Shown: positions 31,901 through 42,424 of the stretch, piece by piece
How the letters are laid out: each line of letters opens with the position of its first letter
Position numbering within the stretch: the stretch's first letter is position 1
Assembly: GCA_020466095.1 (NCBI GenBank)
Contig: CM035808.1
Coordinates: 86,034,779-86,098,778 of the forward strand
Direction: 5' to 3'
Origin: Chlorops oryzae
Taxonomy: Eukaryota > Arthropoda > Insecta > Diptera > Chloropidae
Length of the DNA stretch: 64,000 nt
Notes under the pieces: model-generated
Told to the model about the DNA's origin: nothing
Seen by the model: only the letters and a program-made list of their open reading frames with translations
Databases searched by the model: none
Position numbers and translations under genes: made by a program

Positions 31901-32870
31901 CCAACACGCATCACACCGGCTCGACCTTTCATCAATGCTGGTGTTGACTTCTGTGGGCCATTTTGGGTCCACTATAAAGTTCGAGGAAAGAAACCCCAAA
32001 AATGCTACATAGCAGTTTTTTGCTGCTTCGCGACTAAGGCTGTCCATTTGGAACTTGTCAGTGATCTAACTACTGATGCCTTTATAGGAGCGCTGAAACG
32101 GTTCATAGGCAGGAGAGGATTTTGTCAACATCTATATTGTGACAACGCCACAAATTTCGTTGGTGCTAAAAATCAGCTGAAGGAACTGTCAGAAACCATA
32201 TTTACCAGCTCTGCAAGCGAAGTCATCAGCCGAGAATGTACAACGAAGGGAATAACATTCCATTTTATACCCCCAAGGGCACCTCATTTTGGAGGTTTAT
32301 GGAAGGCCGCAGTGAAGTCGGCCAAACATCTGCTGATAAGAAGTGTATCTACTGCTTCCTTGACGTATGAAGAGCTCGACACCGTTGTGATAGAAATTGA
32401 GGCGATTATGAACTCACGACCCATCAGTCCGATGTCAGAAGATCCAAATGATCTAACGGCTCTGACTCCTGGCCACTTTCTGATAGGAGAGCCATTGAAC
32501 GCACGAATTGATCCAGAGTCCACACCAGCGAAGATAAGCCTTCTAACAAGATGGAAATTAGTGACGCATCTAAAAAGAGAATTTTGGAAACGGTGGATGA
32601 GGGAATACTTATGCGAGCTGCAATATCGACACAAGTGGAAAACTCAAGGTGTTAATATTAAACCAGGAGACATGGTCATTCTAAAGGAAGATAATGTGGC
32701 CCCTTTACAATGGCCAATGGGAAGAATTCTAAAAGTTCATCCAGGAGATGATGGCATAGTCCGGGTAGCAGACGTGAAAACAGCTTCCGGCACCTGCAGA
32801 AGACCGATCGACCGACTAGCACCGTTACCGATCAAATCGGAAGCACCAATTGAAGAAAATAGTCAACTAG
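28754..32870 (+). pseudogene. BEL2 protease, RT, RNase H and integrase
   Basis: Protease: RAVLDSGSQLNFVTERL. RT: LRVVFDASAKTSSGVSLNDI, FVFTTDVTKMYRQ and, after an in-frame stop at about 30122, NFYVDDGIGGADS, with intact YVDD. RNase H: IHAFADASERAFGAAIYI and FLWTDSEIVLAWIN. Integrase: HCGPQALLAYTGQRYWP with CVRCTKAKP, then INAGVDFCGP, LYCDNATNFVGAKN and APHFGGLWKAAVKSAK. The last block has Lys where a catalytic Glu is usually found. One stop apart, the frame is intact for over 1,300 codons. Confidence 0.9.
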
Positions 32871-34630
32871 GCGAAGAAGAACCCGAAATACCTACGAAGA
32901 AGAAACGTCTAGCAAAAAATCCCAGTCTTTTTATGGCACTCGTAGTTCTCATGGCTTTACCACTAGTATTCGGAGCTCAATTTCAAAACACGCAGTTTGA
33001 AACGAGGCTAGGAATACACTTCGAAGGAATTGGTTCGGTTGCTATTTCATCAACGGATTGGCAGCTTTTGATTTATTACGATCTCAACGGATTTTGGAAG
33101 GACCTGCAAGCATTTTCTAACGGCACTAAGGCTTTAAATCAATTGTGTCAGCAAATTCAGCAAAAGAGCACCTGTACAAACTTGGCCACACACTATGAGC
33201 ATACGGAGTCTGAATTGATGTCAGAAAGCACGCTTTTGTCAGGGAGACGACATTAAAGAGGGGCGGTAGACTTAGTTGGCAATATCGCACATTCACTATT
33301 TGGAGTTCTAGATTCTGAATATGCCGAACAAATGGCGCACACAATAACAAAAGTTAAGGACAATGAAGCCCATCTTTTGAATCTGCTTAAAAACCAAACA
33401 TCAATTATTGATTCCACGATAAACATCTTTAAAACGGATCAAAAGGCGGTAACTTCAAAATTTGATCACCTTGACAACCAGATAACTCAAATTTACAACC
33501 TCGTGCGCAATAATACGGATGATAAATACCAAGAACAAATACAACGAACTTTTTTGTCACTCTGCATACAACTCAACATAATTGCAGCAAACTTACAGCA
33601 GACACAATCCTCAATTCTTGATATACTGACAAACACTCCATTGCTGCTTACACCAAGTCAATTGCAACAGGAAATTCAAAAAATAAAACTTCACTTGCCG
33701 GAGTCGCTTTCCCTGCCTGTAAGACAAGAAAATTCATTTCAACTGTATAAATTAATGAAGATTACAGGAGGACTCACGCGAAACACCGTAATTTTCAGCC
33801 TTACCATACCATTAATCGAGCATGAACAATTTCAAATATTCAATCTCGTGCCAATACCCAATTGGATCAACAAAACAATGATATCCATAAAGCCGTGCTC
33901 CTCTCTTCTGGCGATAGGCATGGACAACCAATATTTCACCATCAGGGATTCGGAATTACAAGAATGTCCGATCATAAAAGACGAAACGTACATTTGTTCA
34001 AAAGGTCAAGTCCGATATGACCGTGGCTCAACAATTTGTTCCTGTGAAATAAACTTATTTCACAACAAAAGTCATTCCGATTGCGCACTGCAACGATTAT
34101 CCGACAGCACTGCTTGGATCCCTCTCAGGCATACAAACAAGTGGATATACGCACTACCAACAGCTACTCGTGCAATAGCAGTATGCAAAAGAGAGATCAC
34201 ACAACTAACTCTCACGGGATCGGGATTGCTCAGTCTAGAACCGCAATGCATACTCAAACATGACTTCATATCTATACGAGGGCAACGAGTAATATCCAAC
34301 ACTCTCAAATCATCATACACCAGCCTTTGGGAATTCACAAAACAAAACTACACAGAAAAATTAAAACCTCTGCTTCAAGAAATCCAAAAAACTGATTATA
34401 TTGCACAAATAGAAAATCTAACGGCGCTACAGTCCTCACTGGCGAAACAGGAAATATTCCAACTTCCCAATAAAATTCAAAGCCAAAATTATCATCATAT
34501 GATTATATAGCACTAATCATCACTGTATGCATTTTGATCTACTTGGGAATTAAACGAAAAGCCAAGGGCTCGCCAACTCCAGCACCACGAAATCAATTCA
34601 CAACAACAGACTTCACAGTGCATGTATAAG
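32871..34630 (+). pseudogene. BEL2 envelope-like gene
   Basis: It is fused in frame to the pol C-terminus and starts with a hydrophobic signal-like segment (LFMALVVLMALPLVFG, about 32930). A short basic site ending in RR is followed at once by a stop, then an Ala/Gly/Val-rich fusion-peptide-like stretch. Next come a coiled-coil region (to about 33700), a block with EQFQIFNLVPIPNWINKT, Cys-rich strings, and finally a membrane segment (about 34500-34550, another frame) and a basic tail. This order of signal peptide, basic cleavage site, fusion region and membrane anchor is that of class I/F-type insect retroviral envelopes (inference). One stop and one frame change break it. Confidence 0.75.
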
Positions 34631-34711
34631 CAAACCATATCAACAGAAGAAACACTGAAAAGGCAACACCTCAACATCGTATATTTCGAGCAGAGCTCAA
34701 GGCGGGCAGAA

Positions 34712-35208
34712 TGTTTAATTGTTCGAGACTGTTATTTTTTATGTTTATTTTTTGTTTAGTTTGCAGTAAACAATAATACTTCTTGAATCGAAATAAGTTC
34801 ATAACAGCGTTGAAAATTGTATCGCGTCTTTAATGTTGACATTGCATTTCTTCATTACGTTTGATTTTCAATTTTTTATTTTTTTTGTTTGAATTCGATA
34901 TTGTAGTAAATGCCCTGCAACGAAGTTCATGGTCATAATAATGCAAATTTTGCAATAAATTGTTATTTTTGTTATGCTAAGTGAAATAAGAATGTAACAT
35001 TTTATGATATATAAGCACCACAAGGTGCAAATAAAACTGACTCTTAATTTGACTTCAAAACAGAGCATTTAATTTTGAGAGCAAGTAACTCGGTTCAAGT
35101 GCCGTTGTTACACAGAACAAAACTTAAAAGCCCAATTCAGTTTATGTGCTGCAATTGGAATCTTTTAAGACACAACATTAACAAGGAGACAGACAGTTTT
35201 CCTTAACA
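34712..35208 (+). repeat. BEL2 3' LTR
   Basis: Same length as the 5' LTR with three substitutions noticed. Preceded by the purine-rich AAGGCGGGCAGA. Confidence 0.95.
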
Positions 35209-36907
35209 ATACCTATAGATATTCATATGTATGAACTAATTCCGGACTAACCTAAACTCCTAATCCTTCGATATACTCTTCGATTAAATATTTGCACGTG
35301 AACAGTTTTCCCTTCAGTCGACAATCTCGGTCCTCGCGTGCAACTCTGTCGCGTGGGGCGTATTATTTCCTCGTCGGCCCATAAACTACCAACTTGGTCA
35401 GTTACGTTGTTAACCCTGCTGAGACACCCGAGGGTCGTCGCTCTGACCGCGGTCACCGAGCCAACCTTTTGGCGTCTCGCCGTTCGTAAATCTACCACCG
35501 ACTCACGATTGTAAGTAGATTTGATTGAGCGTGACGGAATTTTCCACAACGCTCCACAGAATCTACCACCGCCTAACCTATTAGGTAGGTTAGATCCAGT
35601 GCGAGGGGATTATTATTACGCTCCCCAAAAATCTACCACTGTCTAAATGTTCTTATGTCGAATTTGACTAAGCGCGATTGGATTCTCGTAACGCTCCACA
35701 AAATCTACCCCTGCCGAAATACTCTTATGTAGAATTGGACTGAGCACGATGGGACTTTCGCAACGCTCCCCACAATCTACCACTGTCTAAATGTTCTTAT
35801 GTAGAATTTGACTGAGCGCGATGGGATTCTCACAACGATCCACAAAATCTACCATTGCCAAACTACTATTATGTAGAATTGGACTGAGCGCGATGGGATT
35901 TTCGCAACGCTCCCCAAAATCTACCACTGTCAAAATGTTCTTATGTAGAATTTGACGGGGCGCGATTGGATTCTCACAACGCTCCACAAAATCTACCACT
36001 GTCGAAATACTACTATGTAGAATTTGACTGAGCGCGATGGGATTCTCGCAACGCTCCCCAAAATCTACCACTGTCTAAATGCTATTCTATTTCAACAGAA
36101 CTAATCAATGTTCGAACTTTTTCTTTAAAAAAAAACCTTTCAACTCACATGGACCTGCTGCCGATATGCCTTTGGGAATTCCCCGCCGTTCCTACGTTGC
36201 CTTTCCTGGAAATCAATCCGCTCGCCTCCTCACTTGGCTCTGTCACCTCCTTGGCGACTTCAGTTCCGACTAAGGAATAAACTGGTGGTCACCCCGACAA
36301 AATCTTCGGGTTATTCTCCAAATGACGACGTGTGCTCTAGAAAATATCGTGTCGGCTTTCCCGGATGGGATTCTACGACCCCGATGTTTCTGGATTTATT
36401 TTCTGTTCCGGAGTCCACGTTTCCTTTTCACTCTGCGGTCTGCTCTCGTGCGCTTTTCCAATGCACATCTGCACGCGTCGCTGTCTCCCAGAAAAGTGAA
36501 TGATCGTTACTCATTTCCGTCGCTTCGATATCTTCTCCTGTGTCTGTTTCGTCATAATCGATGGTTATCGATTTCACATTAGGCACCCGTCACACTGCTT
36601 GATACTACTGCGGGTTTCGCCTCGCCAGCCTATCGGAGAGCTACACGTGAGTGCGTCAATTGTCGCCGTCTTCATAATACAAAGGTTTCCGCTACTTATA
36701 AACTAAACTATTTTGTTGCTCGTTCTACGGCTTTCTCAACTTAATTTTAAGAAAACAATGAAAGAAAGGAAAACTGAAATTAAATGGAAATAAAACTGGC
36801 TTCGTGCTTAATGCTAATAATAAAAAAAAATATGGAAAATGAATCTTTTTCCAGCGCCTTCTGGTTCGACCGTCGTTCGGGGCTGTCTACTGTGAGGACT
36901 CCTCACA
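35209..36907 (-). repeat. G1 5' LTR, part 2 (after BEL2 insertion)
   Basis: Continues the G1 LTR, starting with the duplicated ATACC. It contains the 72-bp tandem array (35498-36075). In this copy the array is open on the minus strand for 94 codons (36071-35787), because 72 is a multiple of three, giving a repeated VVDFGERCENPIAL-like peptide of 24 residues. Confidence 0.9.
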
Positions 36908-37642
36908 GACTTCATAGAATAGATCGTGGAACTGTCTCCATTCTGGGTATTTTCCGTTGAATTTGGGTATTTCTTTCTTTGGAAGCTGAATGGGTTGAGC
37001 CACTTGTTCCTTTTGCGTTGTTGAGGGCTGTTTCGGTTCATAGCCCCGGACGACTACATTATGTACTTCTCGTTCTAGCGATTCAAAATTATCTGTGTTG
37101 TAACCCATAATTGTAGGATCTTCTTCCGTTTCAAAAATATTGTAATGAAGTTCTTCGTAGAAGGTCCAGCAGTATTGAGTCCCGTAGCATTGCTTGCCGC
37201 GAGGATGTTACATCCTTCGTGTCCATTTATTCTTTTACTTGACGTTTTATTGTTTTGCCAAACTCGTTTTGGCGCCGAATCATTGCTGATACCTTCCCAG
37301 GTAAACCCGTGCTTGATTTTTCAGTTATAGGCTTACTTGATGACGCAAGACTTGCCAATTGTTCTTTAAAAATTGCCTTGTATTGGTCTCGAACCTTCAA
37401 TACTTGGCCGTAACAATCTTTTGCGTAATAGTCATGGTCTGTGGCTTCCGGGAAGCTGGTCTTAATTTTCGTATTGTTGGCTTCAAAATCGGCCCATGCC
37501 GACTCCAGCTCTTGCAGTCGTTTCTCGAAAAAGCCTTTTGTTGTATTTCTTTCAGCTGAATCTTTTTATAGTTCCTTACTATATTTTGGATTTCAGTCCC
37601 GACTGCAGTCTGCTTCGATACAAGCTGATTCAAATCCTCCAT
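36908..37642 (-). pseudogene. BEL1 gag N-terminal region
   Basis: Starts MEDLNQLVSKQTAVGTEIQN at 37642, comparable to the start of BEL2 gag. Frameshifts follow, and then a good frame reads KKEIPKFNGKYPEWRQFHDL up to the G1 insertion at 36911. The PKFNGKYPEW motif is the conserved opening of the BEL capsid domain. The protein continues at 20142 on the far side of G1. Confidence 0.8.
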
Positions 37643-37765
37643 GATTAGCTTCAGGAAAAATAATTTAATACGATTTTAAACGCGTCGAACTTTCGCAGTA
37701 AGGTTAAATTTAAGCCGATTTTAAACGCGGTAAACTTTTCAAATACAACCCCTTTTTGTTGTCGG

Positions 37766-37773
37766 GGTCACCA
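37766..37773 (-). other. BEL1 primer-binding site
   Basis: Minus strand TGGTGACC directly after the LTR end ...AAACA plus one T, the same octamer as in BEL2. Confidence 0.75.
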
Positions 37774-37774
37774 A

Positions 37775-37860
37775 TGTTTAATCTACAGCCTTTAAGCTGT
37801 TGATTTTTAAATATTAGCGTTTCGCCAAATTCAACTTCTCGAATGGGAGTTTCTCCGCTT
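37775..37860 (-). repeat. BEL1 5' LTR, proximal piece
   Basis: Plus strand TGTTTAATCTACAGCC... next to the primer site. It ends in GCTT where G2 is inserted and resumes at 51491. Confidence 0.75.
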
Positions 37861-39061
37861 TGTTAGGTGTCGACTTTGGCTAAGTAGGTTGAGAACCCCT
37901 GGCGGTGGTGGCCACAGACCACCACGCTGGGAGCGCCTGAAAGTAATTCCATTACATTCCAGCAATCTGGCTGTAACTAGATTCTTCTAACATTTTTACC
38001 AAAGCGTGAGAATTCAAAAAATATTTTATTTCCACTTGCAACGAGTTTTTGCCGACTTTGCATTCCCATAAATCTAAAGCTGAAATGCCCTTGTGCATTC
38101 TGCACATATAACATTTCATTAAAAATCAAAATATAGCAAACAAAAGCAAATTGTCTAAAAAGATTGCAAACGTTATCTGCAAGACTTTATAAGATTTTGA
38201 TTTCAAACAACCGTAAAATTTCGGACGCATGGAACGGCAAGGAAAATTCTGCCGACGTTGCATTCCCACGATCAGCACATAGGCTGATCGCTTTTCCAAG
38301 TCACGTTGTCCCAACTTATGTGCGCCGACGCGGCCAGCAAGCCGTCGACGGCTCAGTCGCGTTAGGAAACTGTAAAGGAAAATAAAATTCCTAATGCAGG
38401 GAGTCGATTTTGGATTTTAAAGCCGTAAGGACGGCCAGCTCGGAGTTGATTTTTGTGAGTGAAGCCGCGAGGGACTGTCGGTTCACTGGTGTTACTTTTG
38501 ATTAACAAAGAAAGATTGTGCAGTTGGTGTTGAAAGTCAGTCCTCATTAAAGGACTGACTTTGTGTTAAAAGTAGTAATCGAGTGTGCTCGAAATTTAAG
38601 GAAAGAAATGAAAATAAGCCAATAAAATTAAAAATTGTGTTGAAAGTCAGTCCTCTCTAAAGGACTGACTTCGGTTAGGTGACAAAAGAAAAAAATAATA
38701 TATAGCCAATAGTTGTAAAAAAAAAAGAAGAAAATAAATAAAAAGAAAAAGTAACATTTCAGTCTGGTGTAATTTGATTGAAAAGAAAAAGGAAAACAAG
38801 CCTGTCGGTTCACTGGTGTTAATTTTGATTAAAACCAAAAAGGATTGTGCCATTTTGTGTTGAAAGTCAGTCCTCTCTAAAGGACTGACTTCGGTTAGGT
38901 GACGAAAGCAAAATAATACATAGCCAATAATTGTGAAAAAAAATTGATAATAACGTCTCCCCTTCCTTCCTTTTCCAACAAAAAAAGGAAGAAGATAAGG
39001 AACGTTACACTGGCGCAGCCGGTGGGATTGAATAGAAAAAGGAAAAATAAAAAACGTTACA
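37861..39061 (+). repeat. G2 5' LTR, 1201 bp
   Basis: Begins TGTTAGGTGTCGACTTTGGC and ends AAAAAACGTTACA. Close to the 3' end it contains a second ACGTTACACTGGCGCAGCCG, that is, an embedded copy of the LTR end plus primer site. The motif AAAGTCAGTCCT...AAAGGACTGACTT occurs three times as small inverted repeats. Confidence 0.95.
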
Positions 39062-39079
39062 CTGGCGCAGCCGGTAGGA
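39062..39079 (+). other. G2 primer-binding site, tRNA-Ser type
   Basis: TGGCGCAGCCGGTAGGAT (after one C) is complementary to the 3' end of a tRNA-Ser, as in the 17.6/297 group of fly Gypsy elements (established knowledge). Confidence 0.75.
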
Positions 39080-39148
39080 TAAACAAAGAACCAAAATATT
39101 TTTTTTCCTCTCATTTTGCCGGAGATCCTTTCCATAAGGGGGGAGGGA

Positions 39149-40600
39149 TGTTAGGTGGTGACTGCGTCAACCAAGATTGGGAACCGCTGTTCCGAATCGA
39201 AAAAGAGAATGTTGGGGAACGCAGGAAGACAAATTAACTGCAGTATCGGCACTTCCAGAAATCTAAATATTCTCACATTGTAAAATGATGCCGGGACGTT
39301 TGAAAATTAATTATAATCACGTTCAAGGGATATTTGGCGAGGTTGCATTCTCAGAAACTCTTGACTTCCAAGGCACTTGACAAAAGATTAGTCAAAAAAC
39401 TTAGATTCCAAGCGACGTACAATTAGGCCTGCCGGCAAGCAGGAAGCAATAGCGAAATTCGAATCGCACAGTTCTCCTACAATGTTGCAGTCTGTATCAT
39501 AAAAAACTAAAACAAATAAACTACGAAAGAGGGCTCAATGCTCGTCAGCACGACTCCGTCCGACTTGGAAAACCCAGGCAAGGGAGAATTCTGCCTACGT
39601 TGCATTCCCACGATCGGTGCCGGCCGATCGCCTTTCAAGTCACGTTGTCTCAACGTATGTGCGCCGTCGCGGCCAGCAAGCCGTCGACGGCTACGTAGCG
39701 TTAGGAAGTCGTAAAGGAAAATAAAATTCCTAACGCCAGAGAGTTGATTTTGTAGACTTTACTTACGCCTATTACTCCTGAAGAGTTGATTTTGTAGACT
39801 TCACTTACGCCTATTACTCCTGAAGAGATCAGCCTTGACGTAGTTGATGTGAGCGTGCCATTGGATATATGGAACTTGAAAATATCGATCGCTTAATCGG
39901 AGCCGATTTTTTGGTGGCTCGTGCGATTCGATTTTTTTTTTTTTGACTATTAGTTTATACCAGAATAAGAGATAATTTAAGTCTGGAAATCGTTGAACTT
40001 GTTTTGGGAACCCGACATGGTTCCGCAGAGTACCTCGTTGCCCTATGGTAGTGCCTGAAGTTGATGATACCGATGGTGTTGCCGAAGCAGGATATATGCG
40101 GCAATTGTTGGAATTACGCGTGGGTATCTAGTTTACATTTATCATGATTTAATTAACTTAATTAATAAGAACATGAAGGTTTAGAAAATAAATTAATTAA
40201 AATTGTATTAAAAAATAAAATTTAGAAAGTGAGTCAGAAGAATGCAGGGAGTCGATTGGAAGTTTTGAAGCCGTGAAGACGGCCGGTTCGTTTAACATAA
40301 TTGATTTTTTTTGAAAGTAAAAAAAATTAATTTATAGAGTTATTTTTTTTTTTTGGTTTCCCGATCCGCGAAGAAGTTCGGTTTTAAAATTATTTTTAGT
40401 GAAAATTATTAATAAGTTAAAAGACCTCAAAACAGTCTCCGTCAAGGGACTGACTTTGAGCAACATTATAGAGTTGTTCAAAAATCATTTTTGTTGTGAA
40501 AATTTTTTAACAAGTTAAAAAGATCTCAAAGCAGTCTTCATCAAAGGACTGACTTCGACAACAAAAAAATAATAATAATAGTGATTCAAAATTGTGAGCG
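39149..40600 (+). repeat. Diverged second LTR inside G2
   Basis: Preceded by a polypurine tract (39136-39148) and starting TGTTAGGTGGTGACTGCG. It shares blocks with the G2 LTR: GCATTCCCACGATC, GGCCAGCAAGCCGTCGACGG, GTAAAGGAAAATAAAATTCC and the AAAGGACTGACTT pairs. It carries an extra insert with a 41-bp tandem duplication (about 39742-39823). The right end is not clear, as the ACGTTACA terminus is missing. Confidence 0.7.
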
Positions 40601-40963
40601 AAGCTACATAGCTAGCATCTTCTTCCTCGTTTTCCTTTTCATCCGTACTACATTAGAAACATGGATTTCGAAAGAAATTCCGAAATTTATTTTAAATAGT
40701 TCATCTTTCTCCTCTTATTTTCTTTTCATTTACTGCATTAGAAGTGACAAGGATGTTAATGATAAAAAATAAAATTATTATTTTTTATTTATATATATAT
40801 TTCTATTTTCAATTAAAGGAAAAATATTATATATATATATTTTTGTTTTTTTATAAAATAAAATCTTAAATTTCTTTGAGATCTTAGAACTTTAATTATT
40901 GAGCTTCCTTTGAATGAGGCTCTTTAGAAATTTAAACATGGCTCTTCGTTTGAAACCGTTTTC
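40601..40963. other. AT-rich junction DNA
   Basis: No gene. TA-rich runs at 40786-40840. This is the junction between the truncated second LTR and the inverted env block. Confidence 0.4.
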
Positions 40964-42424
40964 TCATGTTGTACAAGCTCCGTACAACTTGAGTACTAAA
41001 AACGAAAAAAAAACAAAAGAAAATTTTAAAGACTTGTTGCATCTGTTCCCCCCCCCCCCCCCCCCCCTTAGTCGTTGTAATATTGTTCTAAAACTCTCTC
41101 TAGTTCTTTCGGGTCTTAATTGTACTTGTTGGACCCCTAAATTTACTGCCCTTTGTCGTCGGCATATTATGAATATGGTAACCGCCAGTATAAAGATGAT
41201 GACTGAGGATGAGACTGCATAAGAGGTCGTTGCGATTTTATGGAATTGCAACTCCTCAATTTGGTTCAAGTTCTGTTCCTGTTTGAGAATTATTTCCGGA
41301 AAAGACAATACCCTTTCGGTTGTAAGATTCGGAAAAAGCGATGGTAGTACAAAAAATTGTCGGTGTTCTAAAATTTTGTTTGTATAGTTAATATTATTTA
41401 GTTGCAGTGAGCAGTTAAAAAATGAAATAAGAAAGTTGCCACTTAAATTGAGTTTTCTATTGTCGCACGTACTTTGAAGTATCAACTTTTTTACGTTGTC
41501 AAGCACTAACATGTCGCTGCTAATTTTCATTATTTCACTCCCGTCATTTTTTATCCACTCACATTTTTTCTTAATGGAACAGTGAGTTGATGGTTTTAAC
41601 TGAAAAATGGAGGCTTCCTCCGAGGAGTCATAAATTGTACCATATACTTCCACCACCACGTCTTTGGATGAGGTGATACGAAAACCGTTACTGTTTGTTA
41701 TGGGTATAAGTAGACGATTCGGTACTACAATACTTTCGGACCGAACCTTGATGACAAGAATAATTGTATCTTGTTGAAAAGTAGCAGTCCCTATCTTAAT
41801 GTTTTTTAACTTGTTGAAATCAATGTGAAAATTTTTTATTTCGGTCGGTGTCAGGATGTGAGGTTGTATCAAGCCTGATCTGGCCGAGGCTATGTTTTGC
41901 TGAATTTGCTGGATCTGATCCTTTAGTAATTTTAATCTGAATAAACAAGTTACAGCTAGATTTTGTTCCTGGAACTGAGATTTCACACTTCCCAGAGCTT
42001 GTAGTTCGGTTGCTATCTCCTCTCTGTCCTTCTCTATCACTGTTTTTATCATCTCCAAATTTTCGTGAAATTGTTGGTTAATGTGAATCTGCTTGTTCAT
42101 GTTATTTATGAGTTCGTGTTCATTTTTCCCTATTGTTTCAAAATGACCTTCGATGTTCTCTCTATCGATATCGTCTAAGGTGCCGAACAACCATTTTAAG
42201 GCTAATCCCCCCACGTTAAGTAGACCTCGTTTCATTCGGGTTGGAAGGAGCGTCTGCAACATGCTTTCTATATCTTCTATTTCTTCCCTTATAAGAAATG
42301 TATATTCGTTGTTTTCAATGTGCTTCGCTGATTTTCGGATTGCTTCCAGCACGTTGATTACATCGTTAGGTTCCAGCGAGTGTACGATGTAATTGTATTT
42401 ACAGACTACTTCCTCGGTTCCCAA
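40964..42424 (-). CDS. env: Errantivirus-like envelope ORF, 486 codons, open
   Basis: An uninterrupted minus-strand frame with the layout of insect errantivirus envelopes. There is a short N-terminal SU-like part, then RMKR, a furin-type cleavage site, followed by a fusion-peptide-like GLLNVGGLALKWLFGTLDD. A long helical region, a beta-rich domain with a conserved Cys pair (CSIKKKC, later C residues), and a single membrane segment at about residue 400 (SSVIIFILAVTIFIICRR) follow, with a basic tail. Its orientation is opposite to the surrounding G2 pol. The tail runs through a C-tract (41049-41068 on the plus strand) and is probably shifted there. No splice acceptor or start upstream of residue 1 is certain, so the N-terminus may be truncated. 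Confidence 0.75.
   Translation of the reverse strand: MGTEEVVCKYNYIVHSLEPNDVINVLEAIRKSAKHIENNEYTFLIREEIEDIESMLQTLLPTRMKRGLLNVGGLALKWLFGTLDDIDRENIEGHFETIGKNEHELINNMNKQIHINQQFHENLEMIKTVIEKDREEIATELQALGSVKSQFQEQNLAVTCLFRLKLLKDQIQQIQQNIASARSGLIQPHILTPTEIKNFHIDFNKLKNIKIGTATFQQDTIILVIKVRSESIVVPNRLLIPITNSNGFRITSSKDVVVEVYGTIYDSSEEASIFQLKPSTHCSIKKKCEWIKNDGSEIMKISSDMLVLDNVKKLILQSTCDNRKLNLSGNFLISFFNCSLQLNNINYTNKILEHRQFFVLPSLFPNLTTERVLSFPEIILKQEQNLNQIEELQFHKIATTSYAVSSSVIIFILAVTIFIICRRQRAVNLGVQQVQLRPERTRESFRTILQRLRGGGGGGNRCNKSLKFSFVFFSFLVLKLYGACTT

Larger units (their letters stand above)
26870..35208 (+). mobile_element. BEL2: young BEL/Pao retrotransposon with env, 8339 bp
   Basis: Two 497-bp LTRs differ at three positions that I can see (about 0.6 percent). 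ATACC flanks both sides (26865-26869, 35209-35213), the 5-bp duplication usual for BEL. Order: LTR, primer site, gag, protease-RT-RNase H-integrase, env, polypurine tract (AAGGCGGGCAGA), LTR. Despite the young LTRs the coding region is broken by two frame changes in gag/pro and stops in RT and env, so this copy was probably mobilised by other copies or decayed quickly. Confidence 0.95.
20143..36907 (-). mobile_element. G1: Osvaldo/Ulysses-like Gypsy retrotransposon, split by BEL2
   Basis: Two long LTRs (20143-22156, and 26493-26869 continuing at 35209-36907) face inward around a 4.3-kb interior. The ends are TGTGAGGAGTCC and GGATCCTTACA on the minus strand, and the element is flanked by GACT (20139-20142, 36908-36911). 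LTRs of about 2 kb, a 4-bp duplication and a primer site matching tRNA-Lys fit the Osvaldo/Ulysses group (established features of those elements; assignment here is inference). The interior holds gag, RT-RNase H, integrase and a third ORF. Nucleocapsid and protease are deleted, so the copy is not autonomous. Confidence 0.85.

Noticed and set aside
38647..39135. 162-codon minus-strand ORF in the G2 LTR rich in Phe/Leu
   Set aside because: It arises from A-rich LTR sequence and duplicated AAAGGACTGACTT units. The same string in the 3' LTR is shortened, and no domain is visible.
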